Notes under the pieces: generated by a model
Databases searched by the model: none
Seen by the model: the letters and a program-made list of their open reading frames with translations, nothing else
Told to the model about the DNA's origin: nothing
Made by a program: the position numbers and the translations under genes
Shown here: positions 28,236-37,366 of the stretch, piece after piece
Position numbering within the stretch: the stretch's first letter is position 1
Layout of the letters: the number at the start of each line of letters is the position of its first letter
Source: Methylobacterium aquaticum
GTDB taxonomy: Bacteria > Pseudomonadota > Alphaproteobacteria > Rhizobiales > Beijerinckiaceae
Direction of reading: 5' to 3'
NCBI RefSeq assembly: GCF_016804325.1
Contig: NZ_CP043627.1
Span: forward strand, 1,356,001 to 1,420,000
DNA length: 64,000 bases

Positions 28236-29126
28236 ATGCATTTCACCGGACTCTCCGCCTTTCCGATCACGCCCGCCGATGCCGGGGGCCACGTCGACGG
28301 CCCGGCCCTGCGCCGGCTCGTCGCCCGGTTATGCGCGGCCGGCGTCGATTCGATCGGCGTCCTCGGCAGCACCGGCTCCTATCCCTACCTCACCCGCGAG
28401 GAGCGCCGCCGGGCGCTTGAGGCGGCCCTCGACGAGGCGGGCGGCCGGGTGCCGGTGATGGCCGGCATCGGTGCGCTGCGGACCGACGAGGCGGTGCGGC
28501 TGGCCCAGGACGCGAGGGCGGCCGGTGCCGCGGCCGGGCTCCTCGCGGCGGTGTCCTACACGCCGCTCACCGACGACGAGGTGTTCGCCCATGTCGTCAC
28601 GGTGGCGCAGGAGAGCGGATTGCCGCTCTGCCTCTACGACAATCCCTCGACCACCCATTTCCGGTTCGGCCCGGAGCTGATCGGCCGCCTGAGCCGGGTG
28701 CCCGGCATCGTCGCGGTGAAGAGCCCGGGGCAGGAACCGGAGGCGGTGGCGGGCCACCTCGCGGCGTTGCGGGCGGCGGTGCCGCCGGGCTTCTCGCTGG
28801 GCTATAGCGGCGACTGGCTCGCCACCGAGGCGATGCTCGCCGGCGCGGAGGCCTGGTACAGCGTCGTCGCCGGGATGTTCCCGGAGGCCGCCGTGGCGAT
28901 CGTCCGGGCCGTGCAGCGGGGGGACGCCGCCGAGGCGCGCCGGCTCGATGCCCGGCTCGAACCGCTCTGGGCGCTGTTCCGGCAGTCTTCGAGCCTGCGG
29001 GTCATGTATGCCTGCGCCGATCTCCTCGGCCTGACCCGGGCCGTGCCGCCGCGGCCGATCCTGCCGCTCGGCGAGGAGGCGCGGGGGCGGGTGGCGGAGG
29101 TGATCCGGGCGCTCGACCTCCGGTAG
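28236..29126 (+). CDS. DapA-like aldolase/dihydrodipicolinate synthase family protein
   Basis: Class I aldolase of the DHDPS/N-acetylneuraminate lyase family, 296 residues. It has the Schiff-base lysine in IVAVKSPG, the catalytic tyrosine in LCLYDNPST, and a Gly-Ser-Thr-Gly phosphate/carboxylate loop (GVLGSTGSYPYLT). Divergence from true DapA and its position beside an exporter argue for a catabolic or side-pathway aldolase rather than lysine synthesis. Substrate unknown. Confidence 0.82.
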   Translation: MHFTGLSAFPITPADAGGHVDGPALRRLVARLCAAGVDSIGVLGSTGSYPYLTREERRRALEAALDEAGGRVPVMAGIGALRTDEAVRLAQDARAAGAAAGLLAAVSYTPLTDDEVFAHVVTVAQESGLPLCLYDNPSTTHFRFGPELIGRLSRVPGIVAVKSPGQEPEAVAGHLAALRAAVPPGFSLGYSGDWLATEAMLAGAEAWYSVVAGMFPEAAVAIVRAVQRGDAAEARRLDARLEPLWALFRQSSSLRVMYACADLLGLTRAVPPRPILPLGEEARGRVAEVIRALDLR

Positions 29127-29153
29127 AGGCACCGATGTCCGGCCGGCGCGGGT

Positions 29154-30635
29154 TCAGCCGGCCCGCGCCGCCCCGTTCCCGGCCCGGCGCCCGAACACCA
29201 CGCCGGAGGTGAGGCCCGAGCCGCCCGGATAGCCGTTGAAGAACACGCCGCCGACCATCTCGCCGCAGGCATAGAGGCCGGGGATCGGTGCGCCGCTCTC
29301 GTGCAGGACCGCCCCGTCCCCGTCGACCTCGACGCCGCCATAGGTGAAGGTGATGCCGCCGGTGACCGGATAGGCCTTGAACGGGCCGGCCTCGATCCGC
29401 CGCGCCCAGTTCGATTTCGGGAGCGCGAGGCCCTTCGTGCCGCGCCCGTCCTTCACCGTCGGGTCGAAGGGCACGCTCTCGTCCACCGCCTGGTTGAAGG
29501 CCGCGATCGTCGCCCGCGCCTGGGCCTTATCGGTGAGGCCGTCGAGGCGGTCGATCAGGGCATCCAGCGTGTCGGCCTCGATGAAATGCGCATCGTGGAA
29601 CCGGTACTCGCTGTAGAGCAGCGGATCGACCGCCGCGTCGAAGATCTGCCAGGCGACGTGGCCGGGCTGCTCCATGATGGCGCGGCCGAACTGGGCGTAG
29701 GTGTAGTTGCGAAAATCCCTGCCCTCGTCGACGAAGCGCTCGCCGCGGGCATTCAGCATCACGCCCAGAAAGTAGCAGATCTTGCGGTAATGCTTGCGCT
29801 CGAGATGCGGCAGATCGAGATTGCCGTAGGGCGGGGTGAACCGGTCCATCGGCGTGGCGTGGCAGCCGCCGTAGAATCCGTGGCGACGGGCGCCGAGGCG
29901 GAACGCCATGGCGAGCCCGTCGCCCTGGTTGTGCGGCGTGCCGCGCACCTTGGCCTCCGCCCAGCCCGGCCCGATGAATTCCTCGCGCATCGCCGCATTG
30001 GCCTCGAAGCCGCCGCAGCCGAGCACCACCGCCCGCGCCCGGATCTCGCCCGTGCTCGTGCGCAGGCCGCGGACCCGGCCGCCCTCGACGATCAATTCCT
30101 CGGCGGCGCAGCCGTAGCGGATCTCGCCGCCGAGCGCCTCGAAGGCGGCGCGCTCGGCCTCGGCGAGGCCGTGGCCCTCGCCGCGGGTCGCCAGCGTCAG
30201 CCCGCCCCAGAAGACGTGGCGCCCGTCCTTCTCGAAGGATTGGCGGGAATAGATCGGCTCGAACTTCACCCCCCGCGAGGCGAGCCATCGCACGGCGTCG
30301 TAGCTCTCGGCGATCAGCGCCTGCTGCTCGCGGCTCAGGGGCCGGCCGTCGTTGAAGCCCAGGAGGTCGGCGGCGAAACGCTCGGCCGGATAGGCGCCGA
30401 AATCGGTGTTCGGGAGACGCGGGTCGTGCGGGTCCTCCAGCAGCGGCAGCAGGTCCTCGGCGCCGTCATAGACGAAGCGCATCGCGCCCGCCGTGTAGGC
30501 GGTGTTGCCGCCGGCGAGATCCCGCCCGGCCTTCTCGATCACCAGGACGCTGCGGCCCTGCTCGCGCCCGGCGATGGCCGCGCTCATCGCGGCATTGCCG
30601 GAGCCGACGACGACGATGTCCCACTCGGTTTTCAT
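29154..30635 (-). CDS. tcuA: FAD-dependent tricarballylate dehydrogenase-like protein
   Basis: 493-residue flavoprotein of the fumarate reductase/succinate dehydrogenase family, closest in pattern to TcuA, which oxidises tricarballylate to cis-aconitate. It has the dinucleotide fold VVVGSGNAAMSAAIAGREQG (residues 8-27), a GGNTAYTAGAMRF FAD loop, HNQGDGLAMAFRLGA and the C-terminal GGSGLTSGVVFGRRA. Its partner TcuB is not in the window. It is divergent from a GntR-family regulator, which probably controls it. Assignment to TcuA rather than a related 3-ketosteroid or fumarate-type enzyme is moderately sure. Confidence 0.75.
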   Translation of the reverse strand: MKTEWDIVVVGSGNAAMSAAIAGREQGRSVLVIEKAGRDLAGGNTAYTAGAMRFVYDGAEDLLPLLEDPHDPRLPNTDFGAYPAERFAADLLGFNDGRPLSREQQALIAESYDAVRWLASRGVKFEPIYSRQSFEKDGRHVFWGGLTLATRGEGHGLAEAERAAFEALGGEIRYGCAAEELIVEGGRVRGLRTSTGEIRARAVVLGCGGFEANAAMREEFIGPGWAEAKVRGTPHNQGDGLAMAFRLGARRHGFYGGCHATPMDRFTPPYGNLDLPHLERKHYRKICYFLGVMLNARGERFVDEGRDFRNYTYAQFGRAIMEQPGHVAWQIFDAAVDPLLYSEYRFHDAHFIEADTLDALIDRLDGLTDKAQARATIAAFNQAVDESVPFDPTVKDGRGTKGLALPKSNWARRIEAGPFKAYPVTGGITFTYGGVEVDGDGAVLHESGAPIPGLYACGEMVGGVFFNGYPGGSGLTSGVVFGRRAGNGAARAG

Positions 30636-30662
30636 GGCGTTCCTCCGCCACCCGATATGCCA

Positions 30663-30686
30663 TTGTATGCGGCTGTATGCAACAAT
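30663..30686. promoter_or_regulatory. Candidate GntR operator
   Basis: TTGTATGC at 30663-30670 and TGTATGCAACAA at 30674-30685 give two direct TGTATGC units 3 bp apart, within an imperfect ATTGT...ACAAT inverted repeat. The site lies between tcuA and the divergent GntR gene, where such a regulator would bind. Confidence 0.5.
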
Positions 30687-30748
30687 GCCGGCTTGTCGCG
30701 GCGCGCGCCCTCGCGCACATCCCGGGCGAGGTTCGAGGACGGGGTGGG

Positions 30749-31402
30749 ATGACGGAGCGGGGATCGGGTGAGCCGCGCGGGGGCCAGAGCGCCTATGACC
30801 GCCTGCTCGGCGCCATCGAGGAGGGCGAATTGCCCCCCGGCAGCCGCCTGCGCGAGGCGGAGCTGGCCGAGCGCTTCGCGATCAGCCGCACGCCGGTGCG
30901 CGAGGCCCTGGCCCGGCTGGAGGCGCAGGGACTGGTGCGGCACGAGCCGCATCGCGGCGCCAGCGTGGCGCGGCTCGACTACGCACAGGTGACCGAGCTC
31001 TACGACCTGCGCGAGGTGCTGGAGGGCACGGCGGCGCGGCTCGCCGCCGTCCATGCCAGCGCGATCGAGGTCGAGATCCTGGAGGAGATGGTCGAGCGCG
31101 ACCGGGGCCTGATCGGCGATGCGGCGGCGCTGGCGCGCACCAACCGCCTGTTCCACCGCCAGATCCACGCCTGCGCCCATAACCGCTTCCTGCAGGGAAC
31201 GCTGGAGACGATGCGGCTCTCGCTCGTGCTCCTCTCCGGCACGACCCTTGCGCAAGGAGAGCGGGCCGCGGCGGCGATCGACGAGCATGCGGCGATCGTC
31301 GCCCGGATCCGCGCCCATGACGGCGACGGTGCCGAGGCGGCGGCGCGGACCCATATCCGGGCGGCGTTCAAGGCGCGGATCCGCCTGCACCAGGAGATGT
31401 GA
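30749..31402 (+). CDS. GntR family (FCD) transcriptional regulator
   Basis: 217 residues. The N-terminal winged helix (about 15-75: YDRLLGAIEEGELPPGSRLREAELAERF, ISRTPVREALARLEAQGLV) is standard for GntR, and the C-terminal all-helical FCD domain has YDLREVLEGTAARLAA, LFHRQIHACAHNRFL with metal-ligand histidines, and a late HAAIVARIRAHDG. ATG 30749 is preferred over an upstream in-frame start because it begins at the domain and follows GAGGACGGGG. It is divergent from tcuA and overlaps the following channel gene by GTGA. Confidence 0.85.
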   Translation: MTERGSGEPRGGQSAYDRLLGAIEEGELPPGSRLREAELAERFAISRTPVREALARLEAQGLVRHEPHRGASVARLDYAQVTELYDLREVLEGTAARLAAVHASAIEVEILEEMVERDRGLIGDAAALARTNRLFHRQIHACAHNRFLQGTLETMRLSLVLLSGTTLAQGERAAAAIDEHAAIVARIRAHDGDGAEAAARTHIRAAFKARIRLHQEM

Positions 31403-32763
31403 GGGTGGAGACCCGGCCGATTCCCCAACTCGACCCGCGCACCGACGCGCTGCTTGCCGAGATCGCGGCGCAGGACGGCCGCCCCCTGTGCCGGGACGGC
31501 CGGCCCCTCGACCTGCGCGACGCGAACCTGAGCCGCGACCGTCTCGCGCCGCTCGCCGACGGTTCGGGCTGGTGGGACGCGGAGCGCCGGGGGCTGAACC
31601 TCGCCGGCGCCGAGATCCCGGGCAGCGACCTCGAACAGGCCGACCTCACCGGCGCCACCCTGAAGCGGGCCCGGCTCCCGGGCGCGCTGGCCCGCTCGGC
31701 GGATTTTTCCGGCGCGCTGATCGAGGAGGCGGATTTCGGCAGGGCCGATCTCAGCGGCGCCCGCTTCACCGGGGTGGCCGGCGGCCAGGCCGATTTCACC
31801 GAGGCGATGCTGGAGGATGCGAGCTTTCGCGATGCGTCCTTACGCTTCGCCCGCCTGCCCCGCAGCCTGCTGGACGGCGCGGATTTCTCCGGCGCCGACC
31901 TGTGGGGCGCCGACTTCACCGGGGCCGATGCCGACTACACCAGGTTCCGCGGGGCGCGCCTCGACGAGGTGAACCTGACGGACACCAACCTGACCCACGC
32001 CGATTTCGAGGGCGCGAGCCTGACCAAGGCGCGGCTCACCGGCTCGCGCCTGCGCAGCGCAGTGCTGACCGGCGCCAAGCTCGACGGGGCCGACCTGTCG
32101 GGCGCCGACCTCTCCGCCGCGACCCTTGTGCGGCTCGACCTCTCCTCCTGCGCCCTGCGCCACACGCGCTTTGCCGGCGCCTGGCTCAACGGCACCCGCT
32201 TTCGCGCCGCCCAGATCGGCGAGGCGGTGGGCGAGGAGGTGGCCGGCGAGTACGAGGCGGCCAAGGCGAGCTATCTCGCGCTGGAACAGAATTTCCAGAG
32301 CATCGGCAGCCACGACGAGGCCGGCTGGGCCTATCGCCGCCGCCGCCGCATGGGCCGCCTCCATGCCGGTGCGCTGTTCCGTGCCGCCTGGGCCGACCGC
32401 GACCGAAAGGGCATCTTCCGCCACGGCTATCGCTGGCTCGCCGACCATTTCGTCGAGTGGCTGTGCGATTACGGCGAGAGCCTCTCGCGGCTGTTCCGCG
32501 CCTTCGCGATCCTGATCGTGGTGTTCGGCGGGCTCTACGGCGTCACCGGCGGCCTGATCCCGGAGGGCGGCACGGCGGCGACCTACAACCTCCTCGATCT
32601 GATGAGCTACAGCGCCCTCAACATGATGACGGCGAACCCGCCCGAGATCGGCATCAAGCCGGTCGGCCGGGTGACCAACCTGCTCGTGGGGGTGCAGGGC
32701 GGGACCGGGATCGTGCTGATGGGGCTGTTCGGGTTCGTACTGGGGAACCGGTTGCGGCGGTGA
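31399..32763 (+). CDS. Pentapeptide-repeat protein with C-terminal ion-channel region
   Basis: 454 residues. Residues about 65-275 are a long run of A(D/N)LXX pentapeptides (for example ADLTGATLKRARLPGA, ADFSGALIEEADFG, ADLSGADLSAATL) that fold as a right-handed square helix. The C-terminal 130 residues have two hydrophobic segments (FAILIVVFGGLYGVTGGLI and GTGIVLMGLFGFVLGN) flanking a pore-helix-like loop, as in two-helix potassium-channel domains, but no clear TVGYG filter is seen. GTG 31399 overlaps the GntR stop, so the two are coupled. Function is unknown. Confidence 0.7.
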   Translation: MRVETRPIPQLDPRTDALLAEIAAQDGRPLCRDGRPLDLRDANLSRDRLAPLADGSGWWDAERRGLNLAGAEIPGSDLEQADLTGATLKRARLPGALARSADFSGALIEEADFGRADLSGARFTGVAGGQADFTEAMLEDASFRDASLRFARLPRSLLDGADFSGADLWGADFTGADADYTRFRGARLDEVNLTDTNLTHADFEGASLTKARLTGSRLRSAVLTGAKLDGADLSGADLSAATLVRLDLSSCALRHTRFAGAWLNGTRFRAAQIGEAVGEEVAGEYEAAKASYLALEQNFQSIGSHDEAGWAYRRRRRMGRLHAGALFRAAWADRDRKGIFRHGYRWLADHFVEWLCDYGESLSRLFRAFAILIVVFGGLYGVTGGLIPEGGTAATYNLLDLMSYSALNMMTANPPEIGIKPVGRVTNLLVGVQGGTGIVLMGLFGFVLGNRLRR

Positions 32764-32828
32764 CAATGGCGCTAAATTCAACTGAACAGCATGCCACGCT
32801 TGCCAAGGGACTCTTCTACCCCAACCGC

Positions 32829-32950
32829 GACCTCATCCTGAGGTGCGAATGAAATGAGCCTCGAAGGAGGGCTCCAGATACCACTGTGACTCCTGGAGCC
32901 CTCCTTCGAGGTCAGTCGATCTACGATCGACTAACACCTCAGGATGAGGT
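32829..32950. repeat. Palindromic repeat (CCTCATCCTGAGG family)
   Basis: 122-bp palindrome with outer arms GACCTCATCCTGAGGTG and CACCTCAGGATGAGGT and inner arms GAAGGAGGGCTCCAG and CTGGAGCCCTCCTTC. It fills the gap between the channel gene and the convergent importer ATPase; the rest of 32764-33016 shows nothing else. Confidence 0.88.
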
Positions 32951-33016
32951 TGAGGGTGGGAACGGATCATGCAAATCAAGCGGACACGCTCCGCGACTCG
33001 GGAGAGCCGGCTCCCG

Positions 33017-33790
33017 TCAGGACGCATCCCGCAGAACCTGAGGGCCTCCCCCCGCCCCCAATTCCTCCCGGATCACCTGCGTCATCGCCTTCAGTTCCGG
33101 CGACGCCCGGCCGCGCGGCTGGGCCTCGGCGATGCGGTGCGCGGCGACGATGCGGCCGGGGGCCCCGGCCAGCACCACGACCCGGTCGGCGAGGTAGACC
33201 GCCTCCTCGATGTCGTGGGTGACGAACAGGACCGTCTGGCCCGAGGCACGGCAGAGCCGGATCAACTCGTCCTGGAGGTTCTCGCGGGTCAGCGCGTCGA
33301 GGGCCGAGAACGGCTCGTCCATCAGCAGCACATGCGGCTCGACCGCCAGCGCCCGGGCGAGCGACACCCGCTGGCGCTGGCCGCCGGAGAGCTGGAACGG
33401 CCAGCGCCCGGCAAGCGCCCCGAGGCCCACCCGGTCGAGGGCGGCTTGCGCCCGCCGGCGCCGCTCGGCCCGGGGCAGGCGCAGCTTCTCGAGGCCGAAG
33501 GCGACGTTGTCGAGGACGCGGCGCCAGGGCAGCAGGCGCGAATCCTGGAACACCAGGGCCACCGCCCGGCGGCCGGGTTCGGGCTCGCTGACCGAGACCG
33601 TGCCGGCACTCGGGCACACGAGGTCGGCGATGACCCGCAGGAGCGTCGACTTGCCGACGCCGGAGGCGCCGACGATCGCCAGGAACTCGCCGGGCTCGAT
33701 GTCGAGGTCGAGATCCGACAGCACCGTGGTGCGGGTGCCGTCGCGGGTGAAGGTGAGGGCGAGGCCCTGGATCGAAATCAGGCCCGCCAT
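33017..33790 (-). CDS. Nitrate/sulfonate/taurine-type ABC transporter ATPase
   Basis: 257 residues: Walker A GASGVGKST, Q-loop VFQDSRLLPWRRVLDN (the RLLPW form is typical of SsuB/TauB), signature LSGGQRQRVSLARAL, Walker B VLLMDEPFSALDA and VTHDIEEA. It is the last gene of a binding protein-permease-ATPase operon on the minus strand and overlaps the permease by 13 bp. Confidence 0.88.
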   Translation of the reverse strand: MAGLISIQGLALTFTRDGTRTTVLSDLDLDIEPGEFLAIVGASGVGKSTLLRVIADLVCPSAGTVSVSEPEPGRRAVALVFQDSRLLPWRRVLDNVAFGLEKLRLPRAERRRRAQAALDRVGLGALAGRWPFQLSGGQRQRVSLARALAVEPHVLLMDEPFSALDALTRENLQDELIRLCRASGQTVLFVTHDIEEAVYLADRVVVLAGAPGRIVAAHRIAEAQPRGRASPELKAMTQVIREELGAGGGPQVLRDAS

Positions 33791-34533
33791 CTGAGGATCC
33801 AGCGTTGGAGGGCGGTGAAGCCGGCATCGAACACGCCGTAGAGCAGCGCCATGGTGAGCATGTAGACGACCACGATGTCGGTCGCGAGGAGCGTCGAGGC
33901 CTGCATCATCCGCTGGCCGAGGCCCGCGACGCCGAAGATCTCGGCGGCCACCACCGCCATCCAGGCCTGCCCGATCGCGGTGCGCACGCCGACGAGGATG
34001 CCGGGCATCGCCGCCGGCCACACCACCGTGACCAGGCGCTCGGGCGCCGAGCGGAAGCCGAAGGCGGCGGCGAGCTCGATCAGGTCGCGGTCGACGCCGC
34101 GGATCGCCCCGTGGGCCGCGAAATAGACGATCCAGAACACCCCGATCGCGACGATGAACAGGGCCGCCTCCGGGCTGACCCCGAACCAGATGATCGCGAA
34201 CGGCACCCAGGCGAGGCCCGGCACCGGGCGCAGCACCCGCACCACCCAGGCGGTCAGGCCTTCGGCGGTGCGCGACATGCCCGTGAGCGTCCCGGCGGCG
34301 ATGCCGAGGCCGACGCCGAGGCCGAGACCCGCGAGGTAATGCCCGAGGCTCCCGGTCACCGCCGCCAGCCACTGGCCGGAGCGCAGCTCGCGCAGGAAGG
34401 CCTCCGGCAGCACCGAGGGCGGCGGCAGGAAGGCCGGGTTGACGAGGCCGAGCCGGGGCACGGCCTCCCACAGGGCGAAGAAGGCGGCGAGCCCCAGGAG
34501 CGGGAGCAGGACCGCCGCGGGGCGGGATCGCAT
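33778..34533 (-). CDS. Nitrate/sulfonate/taurine-type ABC transporter permease
   Basis: 251-residue permease of the SsuC/TauC type with about six hydrophobic segments, PVPGLAWVPFAIIWFGVSPEAA (conserved) and the EAA loop ELAAAFGFRSAPERLVTVVWP. ATG 34533 is chosen, 10 bp after the binding-protein stop. Confidence 0.87.
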   Translation of the reverse strand: MRSRPAAVLLPLLGLAAFFALWEAVPRLGLVNPAFLPPPSVLPEAFLRELRSGQWLAAVTGSLGHYLAGLGLGVGLGIAAGTLTGMSRTAEGLTAWVVRVLRPVPGLAWVPFAIIWFGVSPEAALFIVAIGVFWIVYFAAHGAIRGVDRDLIELAAAFGFRSAPERLVTVVWPAAMPGILVGVRTAIGQAWMAVVAAEIFGVAGLGQRMMQASTLLATDIVVVYMLTMALLYGVFDAGFTALQRWILRWRA

Positions 34534-34543
34534 GGGCCGTTCT

Positions 34544-35593
34544 TTACTTGCCAGCGACCGCACGCTCGTAGAAGCGCGGCTCGAACAGCCCGTCGAGGGG
34601 CACCTCGCGGTCGAGCGCGCCGATCTTGACCTGGTAGCGCTGCATCGCCGCCGTCGGCTCGACGATCGGGCGCGGATCGGCGGTGAAGCGCGTCGCCGGG
34701 GAGGCGAGCGCCCGGCGGATGGTGGCGGTGTCGACGAGGCCCTTGCCGAGCGCGCCCTCGATGATCGGCGCGACGCGGTCCGGCTCGCGGCCGATCAGGT
34801 CGACCGCCCGCACGATGCCGGTCACGATCGCCTGCACGGCGTCGGGCTCCTTGTCGAGGAGCGCGCGGGTCACGGCGACGACGGTGCCGGGCTGGTTGGG
34901 GAACATCTCGCCGCCAAGCGCCATCAGGCGGATCGCCGGGTTGCGGCCGGTGACGATCGAGACCGCGGGCTCGCGCAGGGTCCCGCCCTCGACCGCACCG
35001 GCGAGCACCGCCTGCTGCGTCGCGTCGATGCCCATCGAGACGATCGTCGCGTCCTTCGGATCGACCTTCGCCACCTCCCACAGCCAGTATTGCAGGGTGG
35101 TGTTGGGCACCGAGCCCAGCGGCTGGGTGGCGACCCGGGCCGGGGTGCCGTTCGCCTCGCGGTAGCGCTTGAAGACGTCGGCCGGGGCGACGCCCTTCTC
35201 GGCGAAGCGGGCGAGCTTGGGGCCGGCGACGAAGACGTTCTCTTCGACCGAGGTGGCGGCTACCACCTTCACGTCGATGCCCTTGGAGCGGGCGACGCCG
35301 AGCGGCGCCACGCCGGCGACGTAGACGTCGAGGGTGCCGGAGGCCAGGGCCTGGATCATGTTCGGGCCCGACTCGAAGGTCGTGACGGCGAGCGACAGCC
35401 CGGCCTCCTTCAGCCAGCCTTCCTTCTCGGCGACATAGATCGGCGCCGCGGCGAGGATCGGGATCACGCCGACCCGGAGCGGCGCGCTGCGCCCCTGCAC
35501 CGATGATCCTTGCGCCAGGGCCCGGCCGCCACTCAGGGCGCAGGCCGCCAGAACCGGGGCTGCCCCAAGGATGCTGCGTCGCGTGATGGTCAT
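34544..35593 (-). CDS. Nitrate/sulfonate/taurine-type ABC transporter binding protein
   Basis: 349-residue exported protein with a Tat-like leader (TRRSILGAAPVLAACALSGG) that might also be lipidated at the cysteine. The mature part has the NMT1/SsuA fold: LRVGVIPILAAAPIYVAEKEGWLKEAG, LASGTLDVYVAGVAPLG and GTPARVATQPLGSVPNTTLQYWL. Likely ligands are alkanesulfonates, taurine or small aromatic acids; the sequence does not say which. There is no sulfonate monooxygenase in the window to support a sulfur role. Confidence 0.85.
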   Translation of the reverse strand: MTITRRSILGAAPVLAACALSGGRALAQGSSVQGRSAPLRVGVIPILAAAPIYVAEKEGWLKEAGLSLAVTTFESGPNMIQALASGTLDVYVAGVAPLGVARSKGIDVKVVAATSVEENVFVAGPKLARFAEKGVAPADVFKRYREANGTPARVATQPLGSVPNTTLQYWLWEVAKVDPKDATIVSMGIDATQQAVLAGAVEGGTLREPAVSIVTGRNPAIRLMALGGEMFPNQPGTVVAVTRALLDKEPDAVQAIVTGIVRAVDLIGREPDRVAPIIEGALGKGLVDTATIRRALASPATRFTADPRPIVEPTAAMQRYQVKIGALDREVPLDGLFEPRFYERAVAGK

Positions 35594-35879
35594 GGCCGGC
35601 CATTGGTGGGGAGAATTCGTCTCCGCTTAGGGCATCCTCCTGCCGCAGTGCAAGAACGGCGCCGATTTAAGAAAAATCATCCATATCATCGATGTATGAC
35701 GGAATAATTTTCTATCTTTGGATGAATGTGGAGAAGAACGTCCGGCCCGGTCCCGGGCGTCGCAGGTCCGCGCCATGGCACGGCCAGTCCAATTTTTTGG
35801 TCAGCCCAGGCCAGCGCCGGTCCTCCGGCCTCTTCTAACCTCCGGTCGTCGGCCCAACCAGCCAGGAGCCCGGACCCGG
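35594..35879. promoter_or_regulatory. Divergent promoter region between two importer operons
   Basis: 285 bp with an AT-rich core (about 35665-35720: TTTAAGAAAAATCATCCATA, GACGGAATAATTTTCTATC). ATCATCGATGTAT contains the palindrome CATCGATG and is a possible operator. It separates the SsuA-type binding protein (minus) from the amide-type binding protein (plus). Confidence 0.45.
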
Positions 35880-37121
35880 ATGGCCCTTTCTCGTCGCGAC
35901 CTTCTCCGCACCGCCTCCGCCGTCCCGCTCTCGACCCTGGCGATGCCCGCCCTGCTCCGCTCGGCCAAAGCCGAGACGCCGATCCTGGTCGGCTCGCTGC
36001 ACGACCAGTCGGGCCCGCTCGCGGCGTCGGGCGCCCCGATGGTCGAGAGCCTGAAGCTCGGCATCGAGGAAGTGAACGCGGCCGGCGGCCTGCTGGGCCG
36101 GCCGTTGCAGCTGGTGCATTACGACACCCAGTCGAACATCCAGATGTATTCGCAATACGCCCAGCAGCTCGCGGTGCGCGACAAGGTGGCGGTGGTCCAT
36201 GGCGGCATCACCTCGGCCTCGCGCGAGGCGATCCGCCCGACCTTCAACCGCTTCAATGTGCTGTACTTCTACAACGTGCTGTACGAGGGCGGGGTCTGCG
36301 ACCGCAACACCTTCTGCACCGGCACCACCCCGGCCCAGACGGTGGAGAAGCTGGTGCCCTACGCGATGACCAAGGGCGGGAAGCCCGCCAAGAAGGTCTA
36401 CGTCATCGCCGCCGATTACAATTACGGCCAGATCACCGCCAAGTGGATGCAGAAATACGTCAAGGACCACGGCGGCGAGACGGTCGCGGTCGATTTCTTC
36501 CCCCTCGACGTGACCAATTTCGGTCCGACGATCTCGAAGATCCAGGCGGCGAAGCCCGACCTGCTGCTCTCGGCGCTGGTCGGCGGCAACCACACGGCGT
36601 TCTACCGGCAATGGACCTCGGCCGGGATGAAGGACCAGATCCCGATCGCCTCGACCACCTTCGGCCTCGTCAACGAGCCCACCACCCTCAACGCCGCCGA
36701 GAGCAACGGCATCCTCGGCGCCTACGGCTATTTCGAGGAACTGACGACCCCGGCGAGCACCGCCTACGTCGCCAAGCTGAAGAAGCAGGCACCGAACATC
36801 CCGTATATCAGCGAATTGGCGGCGGCGACCTACGAAGGTTTCCATCTCTGGGTCGAGGGGGTGAAGAAGGCCAAGTCCATCGACCGGATGGCGGTGACCG
36901 AGGCGCTGGAAACCGGGATCTCCTTCGACGGGCCGACCGGCACGGTCACGATCGACCACGCCACCCATCACGTCACCCGCAACGCCTATCTGGCGGCGGT
37001 CAAGGACCGGAAATGGGACGTGCGCGAGACCTATCCGGATGCCAAGCCCCAGGATACGGCGGCGGTGTGCAACCTGGTGAAGAACCCGCGCGACAACAAG
37101 CAGTATGAGATTTCGATCTGA
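35880..37121 (+). CDS. Urea/short-chain amide or branched-chain type ABC binding protein
   Basis: 413 residues with a Tat leader (SRRDLLRTASAVPLSTLAMPALL). The mature protein belongs to the type 1 periplasmic binding family used by UrtA, AmiC and FmdD: ILVGSLHDQSGPLAASGAPM, DTQSNIQMYSQYAQQL, HGGITSASREAIRPTF, YVIAADYNYGQITAKW. This last pattern is close to UrtA/AmiC-like proteins rather than to leucine binders. ATG 35880 starts the Tat motif; upstream in-frame codons are ignored. It heads an importer operon followed by an amidase, so an amide substrate is likely. Confidence 0.85.
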   Translation: MALSRRDLLRTASAVPLSTLAMPALLRSAKAETPILVGSLHDQSGPLAASGAPMVESLKLGIEEVNAAGGLLGRPLQLVHYDTQSNIQMYSQYAQQLAVRDKVAVVHGGITSASREAIRPTFNRFNVLYFYNVLYEGGVCDRNTFCTGTTPAQTVEKLVPYAMTKGGKPAKKVYVIAADYNYGQITAKWMQKYVKDHGGETVAVDFFPLDVTNFGPTISKIQAAKPDLLLSALVGGNHTAFYRQWTSAGMKDQIPIASTTFGLVNEPTTLNAAESNGILGAYGYFEELTTPASTAYVAKLKKQAPNIPYISELAAATYEGFHLWVEGVKKAKSIDRMAVTEALETGISFDGPTGTVTIDHATHHVTRNAYLAAVKDRKWDVRETYPDAKPQDTAAVCNLVKNPRDNKQYEISI

Positions 37122-37152
37122 GGATCGATCGCGCGGACAGATGATCCACCCT

Positions 37153-37298
37153 CCGCGTCATTCCGGGGCCGCGGAAGCGGAGCCCGGAATCCAGAACCGC
37201 GGACGGTTCAGGATCAAGCGGACGGCTGCCCGCCTCTTCCTGAACGACCTGCGGTTCTGGATCCCGGGCTCCGCTTCCGCGGCCCCGGGATGACGCGG
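37153..37298. repeat. Palindromic intergenic repeat (GTCATTCCGGGG family), full copy
   Basis: Arms CCGCGTCATTCCGGGGCCGC (37153 onward) and its complement ending ATGACGCGG (37298), with a second pair CCAGAACCGCGGA / GCGGTTCTGG inside. It lies between the binding protein and the first permease, where it could dampen read-through or stabilise the upstream mRNA. Confidence 0.9.
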
Positions 37299-37366
37299 AG
37301 AATGGCAGGACCATGGGTCTGTCGAATTCGTCCTGATACCATCCCCTCCCCCGCCCGGATGACGCC

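Noticed and set aside
28236..29126. Assignment as the biosynthetic DapA
   Set aside because: Only the family fold and catalytic residues are visible; the context (exporter, TcuA-like gene) is not lysine biosynthesis.
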